Made by a program: the position numbers and the translations under genes. The notes under the pieces are model-generated. The model was not told the origin of the DNA. It ran no database searches and was given only the letters and a program-made list of their open reading frames with translations. This document shows positions 1-10,073 of a DNA stretch of 64,000 bases, piece after piece. Where the stretch lies: the NCBI GenBank assembly GCA_951799445.1, contig OX637293.1:868001-932000 (forward strand). The letters run 5' to 3'. Source of the DNA: Pseudisothecium myosuroides. Lineage: Eukaryota > Streptophyta > Bryopsida > Hypnales > Lembophyllaceae. How positions within the stretch are numbered: the stretch's first letter is position 1; every line of letters starts with the position of its first letter.

Positions 1-233
1 AATTTCAAAATTTTGCAAATTTTTTTTGCTGCCCCCCGTCCCCACGCATTCCAAGAAATGGCATAACTTCTCACTCAAAGGTCCGATTTCAAATTTTTTT
101 TTCTGCCACGTACCTCTCTCAATTCTTCATGTTCACAAAAAGTTTCAAAAAAATCAGGAGAAAATTTCAGCAAAAGGTACATGCCCAAAAACACATTTGT
201 CCCCCGAAGGGACAATGGGCTTTTAGGGGTTAA
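1..233 (-). mobile_element. End of a TTAA-terminated 0.9-kb element (family F1), cut by the window edge
   Basis: The last 60 bases are the reverse complement of the left end of the complete copy at 31405-32282. They include the run reading CCCCGAAGGGACAATGGGC, then CTTTTAGGGGTTAA at the tip (TTAA at 230-233). The interior also matches in reverse, with A-rich stretches equivalent to GAAACTTTTT. Only this end lies in the window. No coding capacity is seen; a 66-residue ORF at 26-226 falls inside the repeat and is not a gene. Confidence 0.65.
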
Positions 234-760
234 CAAAGTGTCCGGTAAATGTAGAACATTCTTTGGATTTTGTAGGGCATGTTTCTTGGAAACGTGTTTG
301 ATTTCTGAGTGATGCTACTTTATGAAGTTGTCAATGTAGGATCTACTTCATCCTTGTCATGTTCGTTGAATTTTGTCACTTACTAGCAATAGAATGTAGT
401 GATAACTTTACCAACATGTTCCGCATGTTATGATAACATATAATTATGATTAAGGTAACTGCACCTAACTATGACCCTTCTTTAGAACCGACCCCTATAA
501 TTATATACTATACTTGCCTAAAATGAACTTCCACTCTTCACAAGAGTCTACGGTTGGTATTAGAATCACCTATTTTCAATACTTTGAAAATTCAAAGTTT
601 ATTCATCTGATGTCCAATAAACGCACAAGATGAGAATTTTAAAATATTTTTTTTTGACTTTCAACAAGACCCAACCCAACAATAAATAGTTTAATAATAG
701 GAACAATGCTCAATTGCTTATTTGGATGCATTTAAGTGTACATAGATATTATAATATGAT
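234..760. other. AT-rich intergenic DNA, nothing recognised
   Basis: No ORF of note, no RNA gene and no clear repeat. Confidence 0.6.
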
Positions 761-909
761 GGGCAATTTCATTAAAATGGCGGTATTCCAAGTGCCACTT
801 TGATAGTGTGCCATTTTCACCATCTAGGACATGTATAGATTTAAAACGGCCGTTTTGAACCGTTTTCATGCCATTTTAAAATAATATCGCCATTTTAATG
901 AAATTGCCC
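761..909. mobile_element. MITE, family G (GGGCAATTTCATTAAAATGG ends)
   Basis: A 149-bp unit with near-perfect terminal inverted repeats of about 22 bp, beginning GGGCAATTTCATTAAAATGG and ending in its complement. The interior has AACGGCCGTTTTGAA and a stretch ending in ATCTAGGACATG. The same unit recurs in the other orientation at 4376-4546 and, longer, at 63527-63760. It carries no ORF, so it is non-autonomous. Flanking bases on both sides are AT-rich (TATGAT and ATTATG), so I cannot fix a target-site duplication. Confidence 0.85.
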
Positions 910-1544
910 ATTATGACTATAATTCATTATGTGACTATAATTCAAGGGAAAGTTCATTTCAAAAGTTTCCACAACAATTAATTTTTAAAGTTTCCAACAC
1001 AAGATTGAGGATGCAATACCACGGGAGGCCCCTCCCGAGGTCCGTTCCGTTCTGTACGTACAGAATGTGTTTCCTTCCGCCTGGACTCCTCGAAGCTCGA
1101 CGCATCGACCAATACTCAGGAAATTCAGTTGGAAAAGCCATGGCGATTGCAGGCTGTACGTACGCGCACGAACTTTCCCTTGTCGATCCGTGCTCTGCAT
1201 TGCCTCGTCGATCGGGTAGAGCCTGGAGAACGTCACACAACAGGAAGGAATTCAGTAGGCGGCATGCAAGTAAGTCATGCGTGCTTGGAAATCGATGTGC
1301 GCACGTAACTGAACTGCGGCTACTGATCGTGATCAGGTGAATTAAAATGTACGACATGATCAAATTGATGCATGCGGGCAGCCACCGAAACCGGACTGGA
1401 AGGAACGGAAGGGAACGGAACATAACGGAACGGAAGGGAGTCAGATGGTGACTCCATAATAACCGAGCTCCTCCCAAACGGCAAAAGGAAGTTAAGGCGA
1501 CTTGCCTTGCCTGCTCCCAGGAGAGCGGGAAAAGAACCGCTTTT
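910..1544. other. Intergenic DNA with no supported gene
   Basis: Base composition rises after about 1000 and ORFs open on both strands, but none resembles a known family and they overlap one another. A short run of GGAACGGAA units lies around 1401-1436. Confidence 0.5.
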
Positions 1545-2290
1545 GAAGTTCGATCTTCTAGTTGGGAGCTAGACAAATGGACCTCCATGCGATATTTGTA
1601 TATTTTCATCAGTTTTTTCGTTCAACTTGAGTGTAAACAACCCAACAATCTGAACCCAACTGAATACTTGCCATGAAATTAAACGCTGTAGGGGAAGCCA
1701 CGAAGGCCCCGAAAACCCCGAAGACCCCAGCGGCACAGCAGGCAGCAGCCCGCAACCCTGCCTCTGCCCGGCCTGCATTCCGTGTTTGAAGTTTGGTCTT
1801 CTAGTTGGAAGCTAGACATGTGGACCTCCATGCACGATATTTGTGTATTTTCATCCGAAATTGCAATTTTTCGTTCAACTTGAATGAAAACAACTGAACC
1901 CAACAATCTGAACCCAACTGAAGATTTGCCATAAAAATTATAAACGCTGGAGGCGAAGCCACGAAGACTTCGACGGCGCAGCACTGCAGCAGCCCGCAGC
2001 TCTGCCTCTGCCCGGCCTGCATCCCGTGTTTGAAGTTTGGTCTTTTAGTAGGGAGCTAGACATGTGGACCTCCATGCACGATATTTGTGTCTTTCCATCC
2101 GAAATTGCAGTGTTTTTTCGTTCAACTTGAGTGTAAACAACCCAACCCAACAATCTGAACCCCAACTGAAGATTTGCCATAAAATTAAACGCTGGAGGGG
2201 AAGCCACGAAGACTCCGAAGGCTGCAACGGCGCAGCACTGCAGCATTGCAGCAGCCCGCAGCTCTGCCTCTGCCCGGCCTGCATCCCGTG
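1545..2290. repeat. Three-copy tandem repeat, unit about 245 bp
   Basis: Copies run 1545-1787, 1788-2031 and 2032-2290. Each starts near GAAGTTTGGTCTTCTAGT, passes a GAGCTAGAC..GTGGACCTCCATGC block and an AACCCAACAATCTGAACCC block, and ends in a GC-rich part reading CTCTGCCCGGCCTGCAT. Indels near GCAGCAGCCCGC make copy 3 longer. Minus-strand ORFs repeat the start MQAGQRQ because the DNA is repeated; they have no family match and I do not call them genes. Confidence 0.9.
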
Positions 2291-2700
2291 ATGGGCGGGA
2301 GGTCGTGCGCCAGGGCATTTCCCAATCATTGCTCCACATGCTCCTGGCCCCCACCGCGGTTCGCTCTCACGCACTCTTCTTCCGCCACGTGTCTGGTCGC
2401 GTGGAGGCACGCGCACCCACCCAATCACAGCGTCGCGATCGCTTCCATGAGATCGGACTCCTGGCGTAGGCCAGTTGCATGATCGACACGTGGATCGCTC
2501 CATCCCGGCGGCTGGATGGGGCCAATTGGGGCCACTTGCGCTCCCCTTCCCGCGTCCGCCGCTGGCTTCCCCGCCACTTAACTTCCGTTCTCGTTTTGCT
2601 TGCTTTCGCTGGTTTCCGTCCATTTCGTTTTTTATTTTTATTTTTATTTTTATTTTTTTGGAGATAAGTCGTTCTCTGCATTTTGAAGCTTTCGCCTGAC
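2291..2700. other. GC-rich block with two G-box cores, followed by a T-rich simple repeat
   Basis: About 300 bases rich in CpG contain GCCACGTGTC near 2391 and ACACGTGGA near 2488, both with the CACGTG core bound by plant bZIP and bHLH factors. A (TTTTTA)-type run follows at about 2629-2660. The composition resembles a plant promoter or leader, but I find no gene downstream that it could drive. Promoter function is only inferred. Confidence 0.35.
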
Positions 2701-3766
2701 TCCCATTTGTTGCATTTTCAATTAGTTTTCATCATTTCCGTGCCTTGTAAACCTCGTCATTTGCTCGCTCATGATGCACCTTTTCCCACTTACTCACGAT
2801 TTGATTATTTCCATCCTATTTTATTCTATTTTCTTGGACCATGACGGTACAGTACTGTAGTGGAAAAGGCCCTTTGTGGCACAAAATCGAATTCCGGAAA
2901 ACAATGAGTAGTAGTACCTTAGAGGAAATGAATTTTTCCTTTTTCTCTCTAAAAACAATACTAAAAAATAAGAAGAAATAAGTAGAATATGCAACTCGTG
3001 GAACTGGGAGGACCGGAGGATGGAGTGCATTGCTCGTGGATCAGTACACTTTGGCTGTTGATAAGCTTCGTAGTACATTACCCTCTTGGTGGATTCCACT
3101 AAGATTTGCAGAGATCTGGAGTTTTCCAGTGAGTATGCCATGATGGGAGTACGGTATAACAGCTCAGACCCACCTTCTTCTGCCAATGGTGTGGATTAAT
3201 TTTCTACCAAGAAAGAAGAATGGAAGTTAACCACGACTTCAGGTCTCGGATTGGGCGAGATCATGGATTCATGGGACCACGGAATGTCAGTGCATAACAT
3301 TGTATAACCAGGCAATGATCCTCCCCATGCTGGGAAGGTATTATAATGCCTCCCTAGATGCTTCAGAAGAGACTTTCAGTTAATTCAAGGTTTGGTTGAA
3401 GAGCCATATAATAAAGATAATTTTGGTCATTGTAGGGGTCCCCTTTTGAAGAATGCAAAAGGGACCCCTGCTTCATTGGTCAACAATGTTATGTGAGAGA
3501 GTTTTACTAACATTGAATTGTGCGAGTGGTTTTCCACAATGGATTGCACGACTCCTGTACATATCACCTTTCTCCAAGCCTGAGGGCGGATCAAATCTTT
3601 TTATGTTTGTTTACTTGGACACAAACGGAAAACATTTTGTTTCAAATGCAAGCGGAATTTTCCTAAATAGCACGCCAGACAAACTGAGAGGTCAGCCTGG
3701 TCAGGGATTGGGCTGACGAAGACAACGTGGGGATGTCCACGTAAAGGGAGGCAGCGAGCTCTCCGC
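2701..3766. other. Intergenic, nothing recognised
   Basis: Short ORFs on both strands (for example 3453-3716 +) have no recognisable domain. No RNA gene seen. Confidence 0.5.
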
Positions 3767-3990
3767 CAGGGAGGATTGACCCCCTGGGGAAAACACTGGA
3801 ATTTTTTATTTGCCACCCAGGATAAAATTTGCAAATTTCTGAATTCAGATTCGAAATCAGAGGCCCAAAATTAGCTAAGGGAGGTGAAGGGGAGGTGAAG
3901 AAGTTGACACAATTTACACGGCACAAAATAGGGGGTAATTATTTTACATTTACTCTTGCCTAGGGCAATAAGGGTGGGTAATCCTCCCTG
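3767..3990 (+). mobile_element. Short inverted-repeat element with CAGGGAGGATT ends
   Basis: The unit begins CAGGGAGGATT and ends AATCCTCCCTG, an 11-bp perfect terminal inverted repeat, over 224 bp. CAGGG tips are common in hAT elements, but the 8 bases on either side do not match, so no target duplication supports this. The interior is related to 15838-16035 (reversed) and 17130-17565, sharing a stretch reading AATTTTTTATTTGCCAC and one reading GGCACAAAATAG. Confidence 0.6.
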
Positions 3991-4375
3991 TTGGCTTCGA
4001 GTTCTCTAGGATTTAAAAAAAACACCTTGGAAGTGAAAAAACTTGTTACTTACACCTGCTAACTGAATTTGGAAATTTTGAATTCAGATTTTGAATCGAA
4101 GTCTTATAATGAACTTGCTGTGGGAATACAAAAAACTAGGTTAATAGATGTTCTTACCACTTTTTAGTTCCTCATGAGCGAATTCGATTTAAGATTGCAA
4201 GGGCATCCTTTCATGCTTGTAGTGAATAAAATCATCTCTATTGAAAGGTAAAGTGAATTTAGGGATTAGTAGATGGTCAAGTCTACTATAATCTCCCTTG
4301 ATAATCACTAATTAAGTCATTTAGCTATATGTATCAAGTCTCCATTGATTGTATAAGGCCTTAAATAGTGTCTCA

Positions 4376-4546
4376 ATGGGCAATTTTTTTAAAATGGCAA
4401 TATTTTTTTAAAATGGCAATATTTTTTTAAAATGGCATGAAAACAATTTAGAACGGCCGTTTTGAAATCTATATCTGTCCTAGATGGTGAAAATGGCACA
4501 TTGTCAAAGTGGCACTTCGAATACCACCATTATAACGAAATTGCCC
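4376..4546 (-). mobile_element. MITE, family G, with an internal 19-bp triplication
   Basis: Relative to 761-909 this copy is inverted: it holds AACGGCCGTTTTGAAATC, the TCCTAGATGGTGAAAATGG block and the ACGAAATTGCCC end. Its left end carries three tandem units reading AATGGCAATATTTTTTTA, a local expansion of the terminal repeat. Confidence 0.8.
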
Positions 4547-6840
4547 CTCTCAATTATATTTAAGTTTTTCCAATGTACTAGGCCAATACTTTCTGAATAA
4601 TTACAGCTTAATTTTTGGGATCCAATTAGTGTTAAACCTCCTTTTTGCCTACAGCATACAAGTCAGGAAAGGTTGAAGTCTGTAACCTTCAGTATAATAA
4701 GCTAGAATGATCGGATATGGGGCCTCCAATTTTAATTACTGTGACCTTGATTTTACAATGGATTGCTACATTTTCAAGTCACCATCCAAGAGGGGGGAGA
4801 CGTTATTCATGTTGAAGCTGAGCTGGGCGCCGGACTCACAGGCTGCATGACCCTTCCTTTGGTCCCTGGGTCAATTAGGAACTGCCAAATGGCAGCATGC
4901 ATGAAAACATCGACGGTGATCTTATCCAAACCGTGCTTGCAATCAAGCTCAAGTGAAGAGGAGGTTTGATGTTTTCACGGCACTGAGCTCGGATCCGCAT
5001 TGCGAAGTCCATGAGGAATTGAGGACCCATAAGTCTCCTTGCTGGGGACTGAGTAAGCTTATTGACCATTGATGAAGAAGCCGCCCCTCTTCAATTAGTA
5101 AATATTAAACTGCAGAATTTATTAACCCACTGAGATGGACCTCACTTTGAGGACTAAGCTTGAAAAGTGATGACTTTTAGAGAAGCTTTGGAACCAGGAA
5201 TGCACGTATTTCCGTGAGGACTTTCAGTTCTGCCTAATCTGCTTGGACAACCGACCGCCATGGTGCTTGTTTGAAGGCCGCTTTGCATGGAAAGAGGTCC
5301 TCGCTATCAGGCTTTTGCCATGACCTAGAATATGTCTCGAAGGTGACCATTGTCCAGAATAGAACGGACTTTGCTTGAACTGGTGTTACTGTACCCCAGA
5401 TGGTGTGGATGATTCCTTCTCCGAAACTGAGGTTACAATTTCCTTCACACTCCATTTATTGGATTTGTGTCATTTTTTCATAAATGAAGCTCCCGGACTG
5501 CCTGAACTTCTCACGTACTCACGTAACTTTTCTTTTATGAACAGGCAGGATCAGAACTTTACGGAACGAAAAAGTTCTGATGTGTCAATAAAATTACTTT
5601 CAAATGAAAGTAATAATAAGTCGCGCTGGCTCGATCTGCATGAGCAGCCCAATTACTCCATGACAAATTCATTGATTTCTTTGCTATTTCCATTGGACTG
5701 CAACTCTCCTCTTGTGGAAACCTGCATGCAGAAAGCCAGAAACACTTCCACGATTCCACACAGGTTTCATGCTAGCCCTGAGCAACAGTTAAAAGTGGGA
5801 GCACCGGCCTGGGCTTTGAATAAATCCACATCATTGCTGGAAAGAGCCAGGCTCTGATCTTCACCCATGATCTTCCGTCAATACTGCCACAAAAATGACA
5901 TGACCTGAACCAATAATCACGCCGCCTCATAAGTTATTTATTACCGAGCTGCCTAAGCACTCGAGTTCCCAGACATGTCAAAAAGTCGAAAATTACTGCA
6001 CAGACACGTCCCTCTTCTGTCACGGAGGCAAGGACAAAAGTAAAATTAAATATTAATTACGAAACGAAATTAGGCTAACAAAGCGATGTCCAGTAAGCGA
6101 GGATAAGGACCGGATTAGCACGAGTATCATGCCATTGGAAACAACTTGCACAGCCGGGTAGTGTAACGCAGTGTCGGTCAACCGCTAATCCAATAATTCC
6201 TTATTAAAACCTTGCTACAGAGTTCCATCGTTGGATCCAATTGGCCTGTGAATAACTGTCGGTATATTCACGCTCGGAAGTCTACAACATGATCTTCATC
6301 AAAGAATTTTGCTCTTGAATTGGGGCAATATGCAGGACTTCTCAATTGGAATGGATTGGCCTTTGACTGCTGCATCGGCCGCGTTTCTGCCATATGCCCC
6401 ATTTTTTCTGCATTGAAATTCTTCCATTTGTGTGAATAGAAATTTAAAAAAAATTGGAGTGGATTGTTAGCACAGAGGCAACATATTGTAATATATTGGC
6501 GAGAACCTCAAATTAGGGTTGGAATGGCTTCGACTCCAGTGTTGTTGGCGTCCGCCATGCACCTCAGTGGGGGCGAAGCCCAAATTTTCTAATGATATTC
6601 AGGAGAATAGCCGGGAACGCACGGGGCACGCTCGTGGGGGTGTTGAAGGCGTTGATACTATATTCGTTTCCCCTTACCGTATCTGGAATCAAACTATAGA
6701 CGAAGCCAAGCCATCCAGCCCGGCCGCCCGCCCGCCCGGGAGGTGGATCCCGTTGAGGCTCATCACCCAGCCACGCTGCCAAGGGAATAAAATCACACAC
6801 ACTTTATAGGAGGAATGTCTCGGGAACGCTTGACTGAGAT
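4547..6840. other. Low-repeat intergenic DNA, possible gene debris
   Basis: The composition is less AT-rich than the flanks. The longest ORF is 5375-5857 (+, 160 codons), rich in Ser, Asn and Leu with no domain, signal peptide or splice context I recognise. I do not call it a gene, but an exon of a divergent or decayed gene cannot be excluded. Confidence 0.4.
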
Positions 6841-7800
6841 ATGGAGGCCGGCCCCACCCCCCAATCATAGAAGGTGCCGCATTTGCCCATTTTTAAACGC
6901 ATTGCTGGGAATAGTTTATTTGGGCGATTGCATCGGCACCGTCACCCATGCCGAGCAGCCGCTGTGAGGTGGATAGATAAGAGCTAGAGACTGACGAACT
7001 TTTGCGGTCAGGGATCGGAATTCCCGCGCCAGCGCGACTCGTATATTGATGACGCCCTGTGACGGTCAGGCAGGCAGGGCGACAGACCGTACGACCATCT
7101 CCAACTCCAGGTGGATGGGATGCACACCCACTGCCGCACTGCGAACCCAGTGGTCCAAAAACATCATCATTTTTGGCAAAGTACCTTTCTTTTCTAGGTC
7201 CTTTCGCAGTTAATTTCTTTGCCACCTCCATGTTACGGACCACATTACTACCCTTGTTTTTGCTCCGAATGCTGCGAATCCTGTTGGTATGATCAACTAT
7301 CGAGGATCGATCGGGGCCTTCAGGGTGATCGATCGATCGATCTCTCACCTTCCTGCCATCCACACCGCTGTTACCCATGAACCTCGCTGCAGAGGTCTAT
7401 TGGAGGTTCAGAGTTGCATCTGTACTCCTGACAGTGGTATCGAATCTTTGCGTTACTAAAATTATTTCGAATTGCTAAAGGGATGCATGCCGCAAACTGT
7501 AGTACACACACCCCAACGAAGTCCCAAGACCGAGAGGCGAGAGGGGCATCCCACAAGCGTCACGGTGGGCCGTGTTGCGCGGGTCGTGCAGCTATTATTA
7601 AATGGGAGTCACATGGGAGATTGGCAGTTTGCGGCGCGGGCTTGCCTGCCAGGCAACCAGCCAGCCAGCCGGCTGCGGGGCTGTTACCGTCGGTAAATGT
7701 TTCGAGGGCTGCGAGTTTCGGTGCCCGAGGTGCCTCCCAAACCCCGACTTACGACTGACGACGGGCCCGCCCGCAGTGACTTAGCCGGCTGCCGCCGTTT
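6841..7800. other. GC-rich intergenic block, no supported gene
   Basis: This stretch is clearly more GC-rich than its surroundings and carries a GATC microsatellite (four units at about 7328-7343). A 161-codon minus-strand ORF (6893-7378) and several overlapping plus-strand ORFs are open, as expected by chance in GC-rich DNA; none matches a family. Confidence 0.4.
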
Positions 7801-8229
7801 GACTCGGAGGCAGCCAAATTGGGGTGGGTTTTTGGTGGTAATAAGGTACAGTAGAAACATCTACTCAGAATAGTGAAAATTAGGTTGCCCTAACAATTAG
7901 GTTTCCTTACCCAGAATAGTTATCCTATGACTCACCACTTGTCTATATAGAGGTGCTTTGAAGAAGACCCAAATCAGTCACTCAAATTTTATTATGATAC
8001 ATGCACGAAAAGCCATTGTAAAATAGAGCCATTCAAAGCAAACAAATGAAGGTCATGTTGGTGACACTTCAATAAACACCTATTTGATATAAATGGAAGG
8101 GTATACAGAATCAAGTATACTAGTTCTACTTTAGAGTGACTTGCACCCTAGAATATATGCTAGTAAGGAAATATGGATAGAATGTAATCCACATGTAAAT
8201 CTTGATCCACATAATTATCTATTATTATT
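7801..8229. other. AT-rich intergenic DNA
   Basis: No ORF, RNA gene or repeat identified. Confidence 0.5.
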
Positions 8230-8699
8230 AATTTTTTAGAAATATAATTTTTATTCCAATTGATGCCCAGGAACAAAAGTTATGCCACTTTAATTCCAAA
8301 TAGCAGCTCGAGGGGCAGTCCAAAACCTCCGCAAAAAACAGGATTTTTTTTTTTTTTTTTTTTCATTTTTCAAAAATTATATTTTTGTTTACACTTGAAG
8401 CTTCAATTCATTCTATTTGGACTAGTGATGAGAAAGTTATGGACAATCTTGTTTTGGGGGCAATCTAAGCATGTTCTTGAAAAAAAACTTTTTGTCCAAC
8501 TTTGAATGCTAATATCTTCCAATCCGTACAGTCAAATTTGATGAAATTTTTACCACATGATCTCATACAAGTGAAGTATAAGATCCTATTGTTAGATTCT
8601 AAAAAATTATTTTTTCTATTTTCTTGGGTGAATACATAAGAAATGGCAGTTTTGAGTGGTTTAGGATAGAAAAATGTCCTCGGGACTTTAGGGGTTAAG
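8230..8699 (+). mobile_element. Truncated F1 element (right part)
   Basis: It shares with 31405-32282 the blocks AATATAATTTTTATT, AAAGTTATGCCAC, CTTTGAATGCTAATATCTTCC and AAATGGCAGTTTT, and ends ACTTTAGGGGTTAA at 8699. The left terminus is missing. The long T-run at about 8342-8362 lies inside it. Confidence 0.7.
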
Positions 8700-8708
8700 A
8701 TCCATCAC

Positions 8709-9030
8709 TAGCGTGGCTCACCAAGTTGTGAATGAGTTATTCTAATGGTGGATCATAAAGTTGAGTCTAATCAAGGACGCAATCTTCTAGTGAATATGTG
8801 TGGTAGACTTGTCAAAATTGGATAAATGAAGGGGGTGGTTCTCTATGAGCCCCAAGCCATCAATTCACCAATCTGACTCATCAAGTTGTAGATGAGTTAG
8901 TCTAGTGATGGCTCATAAAGTTGTATTTATCCATGCACACAATTTACAAGTGAATATGTAGTGTAGACTTGTCAAAAAAAGACGAGAGGGGAGTGATTTC
9001 CCACAATTTCTAAGCCATCTCTTTCTATGC
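8709..9030. repeat. Two-copy tandem duplication, unit about 162 bp
   Basis: Copies start near GTGGCTCACCAAGTTGTG (8713) and CTGACTCATCAAGTTGTAG (8874). Both contain a TAGACTTGTCAAAA block and a later AAGCCATC block. The copies have diverged by many substitutions, so the duplication is old. Confidence 0.75.
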
Positions 9031-9803
9031 ATAGTGAACTATAATTCTAGAATATACAAATATGATGATTTATGAACGTTGAACTCAATTTGTTATGTGG
9101 AATAGAGAAAAGTGCAAAACAATATAGTTTATAGAGATGGTGCTAATTTTAGGTTCACATAGTTGTCTCTCTAGGAATACAAAGAAGCTTCTACTAGAAA
9201 TATAAAATCCAAAATCTTTTAGATTTCCTCCAATAATATTTTACGAATCATGGTATATTTGCATGTACTAGCAAAAAAGAGGTCTTCAAGCACTACACTA
9301 CACTGCAAGAGAATATATAATGTTGACAATTTTCAAGTGAACTTAGGAATCAAATGTTTAGAGATCTATGTTGATTTTTCATTGTTTAATTGTACAAAAA
9401 ACTCTATATCTTCATGATTTATAATGGAAATTCACATTTTCTTCCACGTGAACTGATTTTGTGGCGCCATCCAAAATTCATAAGGGGTTTCTATGTCAAA
9501 TTTTTTAAATAATTTAATTTTAAAATCTTTAGGTTTTAATATAAAAAATGCTTCACCATCAGGCTGCCGCTGTAGTCAGACTCCTTGTGAACTGTACTTG
9601 CAGCTAATTCCTGCAGCAGCTGGGGATTGATGGACTTTGGCAGCAAAACATGTTGAATTTCTCCGACTTGCACATGCTTCTGCAGATAAGGTGGGCACCC
9701 CGAAAATGCGCCAACCCAAAATCAGCATCATCACTCTGTGTACATCTCCCAAATCGATATGTACCTATGTGGAAGAATCGAGTTTAGAACATCTACCAAA
9801 AAA
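9031..9803. other. AT-rich intergenic DNA
   Basis: Nothing recognised. Confidence 0.5.
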
Positions 9804-10073
9804 ACTTTGACTCTTCATAACTTTTGCCCATACGGTTATCCAAATGCCGCACTCTTTGGTGCGATCAAAGTTCCTTTCACTTATCAAAAAAAAACTTTGA
9901 CTCTTCATAACTTTTGCCCATGCAGTTATCCACATGCCGCAGTCTTTGGTGCAATCAAAAGCTCCTTTCACTTATCAAAAAAAAACTTTGACTCTTCATA
10001 ACTTTTGCCCACGCGGTTATCCAAATGCCGCATTTTTTGGTGCGATCAAAAGCTCCTTTCCCTTATCAACAAG
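9804..10073. repeat. Three-copy tandem repeat, unit 90-91 bp
   Basis: Units start at 9804, 9894 and 9985, each reading ACTTTGACTCTTCATAACTT, then TTATCCAAATGCCGCA, then GGTGCGATCAAAG, and closing with CTTATCAA and an A-run. The copies are very similar, so the expansion is fairly recent. ORFs read through the array on both strands only because the repeat lacks stops in one frame. Confidence 0.9.

Noticed and set aside
2045..2623. 192-codon minus-strand ORF with a repeated N-terminal motif as a gene family
   Set aside because: The repeated protein motif simply mirrors the 245-bp DNA repeat, and other frames are equally open.
5375..5857. 160-codon plus-strand ORF as a gene
   Set aside because: No family resemblance, no flanking exons and no codon pattern setting it apart; kept only as possible debris.
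7321..7345. GATC repeat as a regulatory palindrome
   Set aside because: It is a four-unit microsatellite, self-complementary by nature.
6893..7378. 161-codon minus-strand ORF as a gene
   Set aside because: It lies in a GC-rich block where several frames are open on both strands, and it has no domain.
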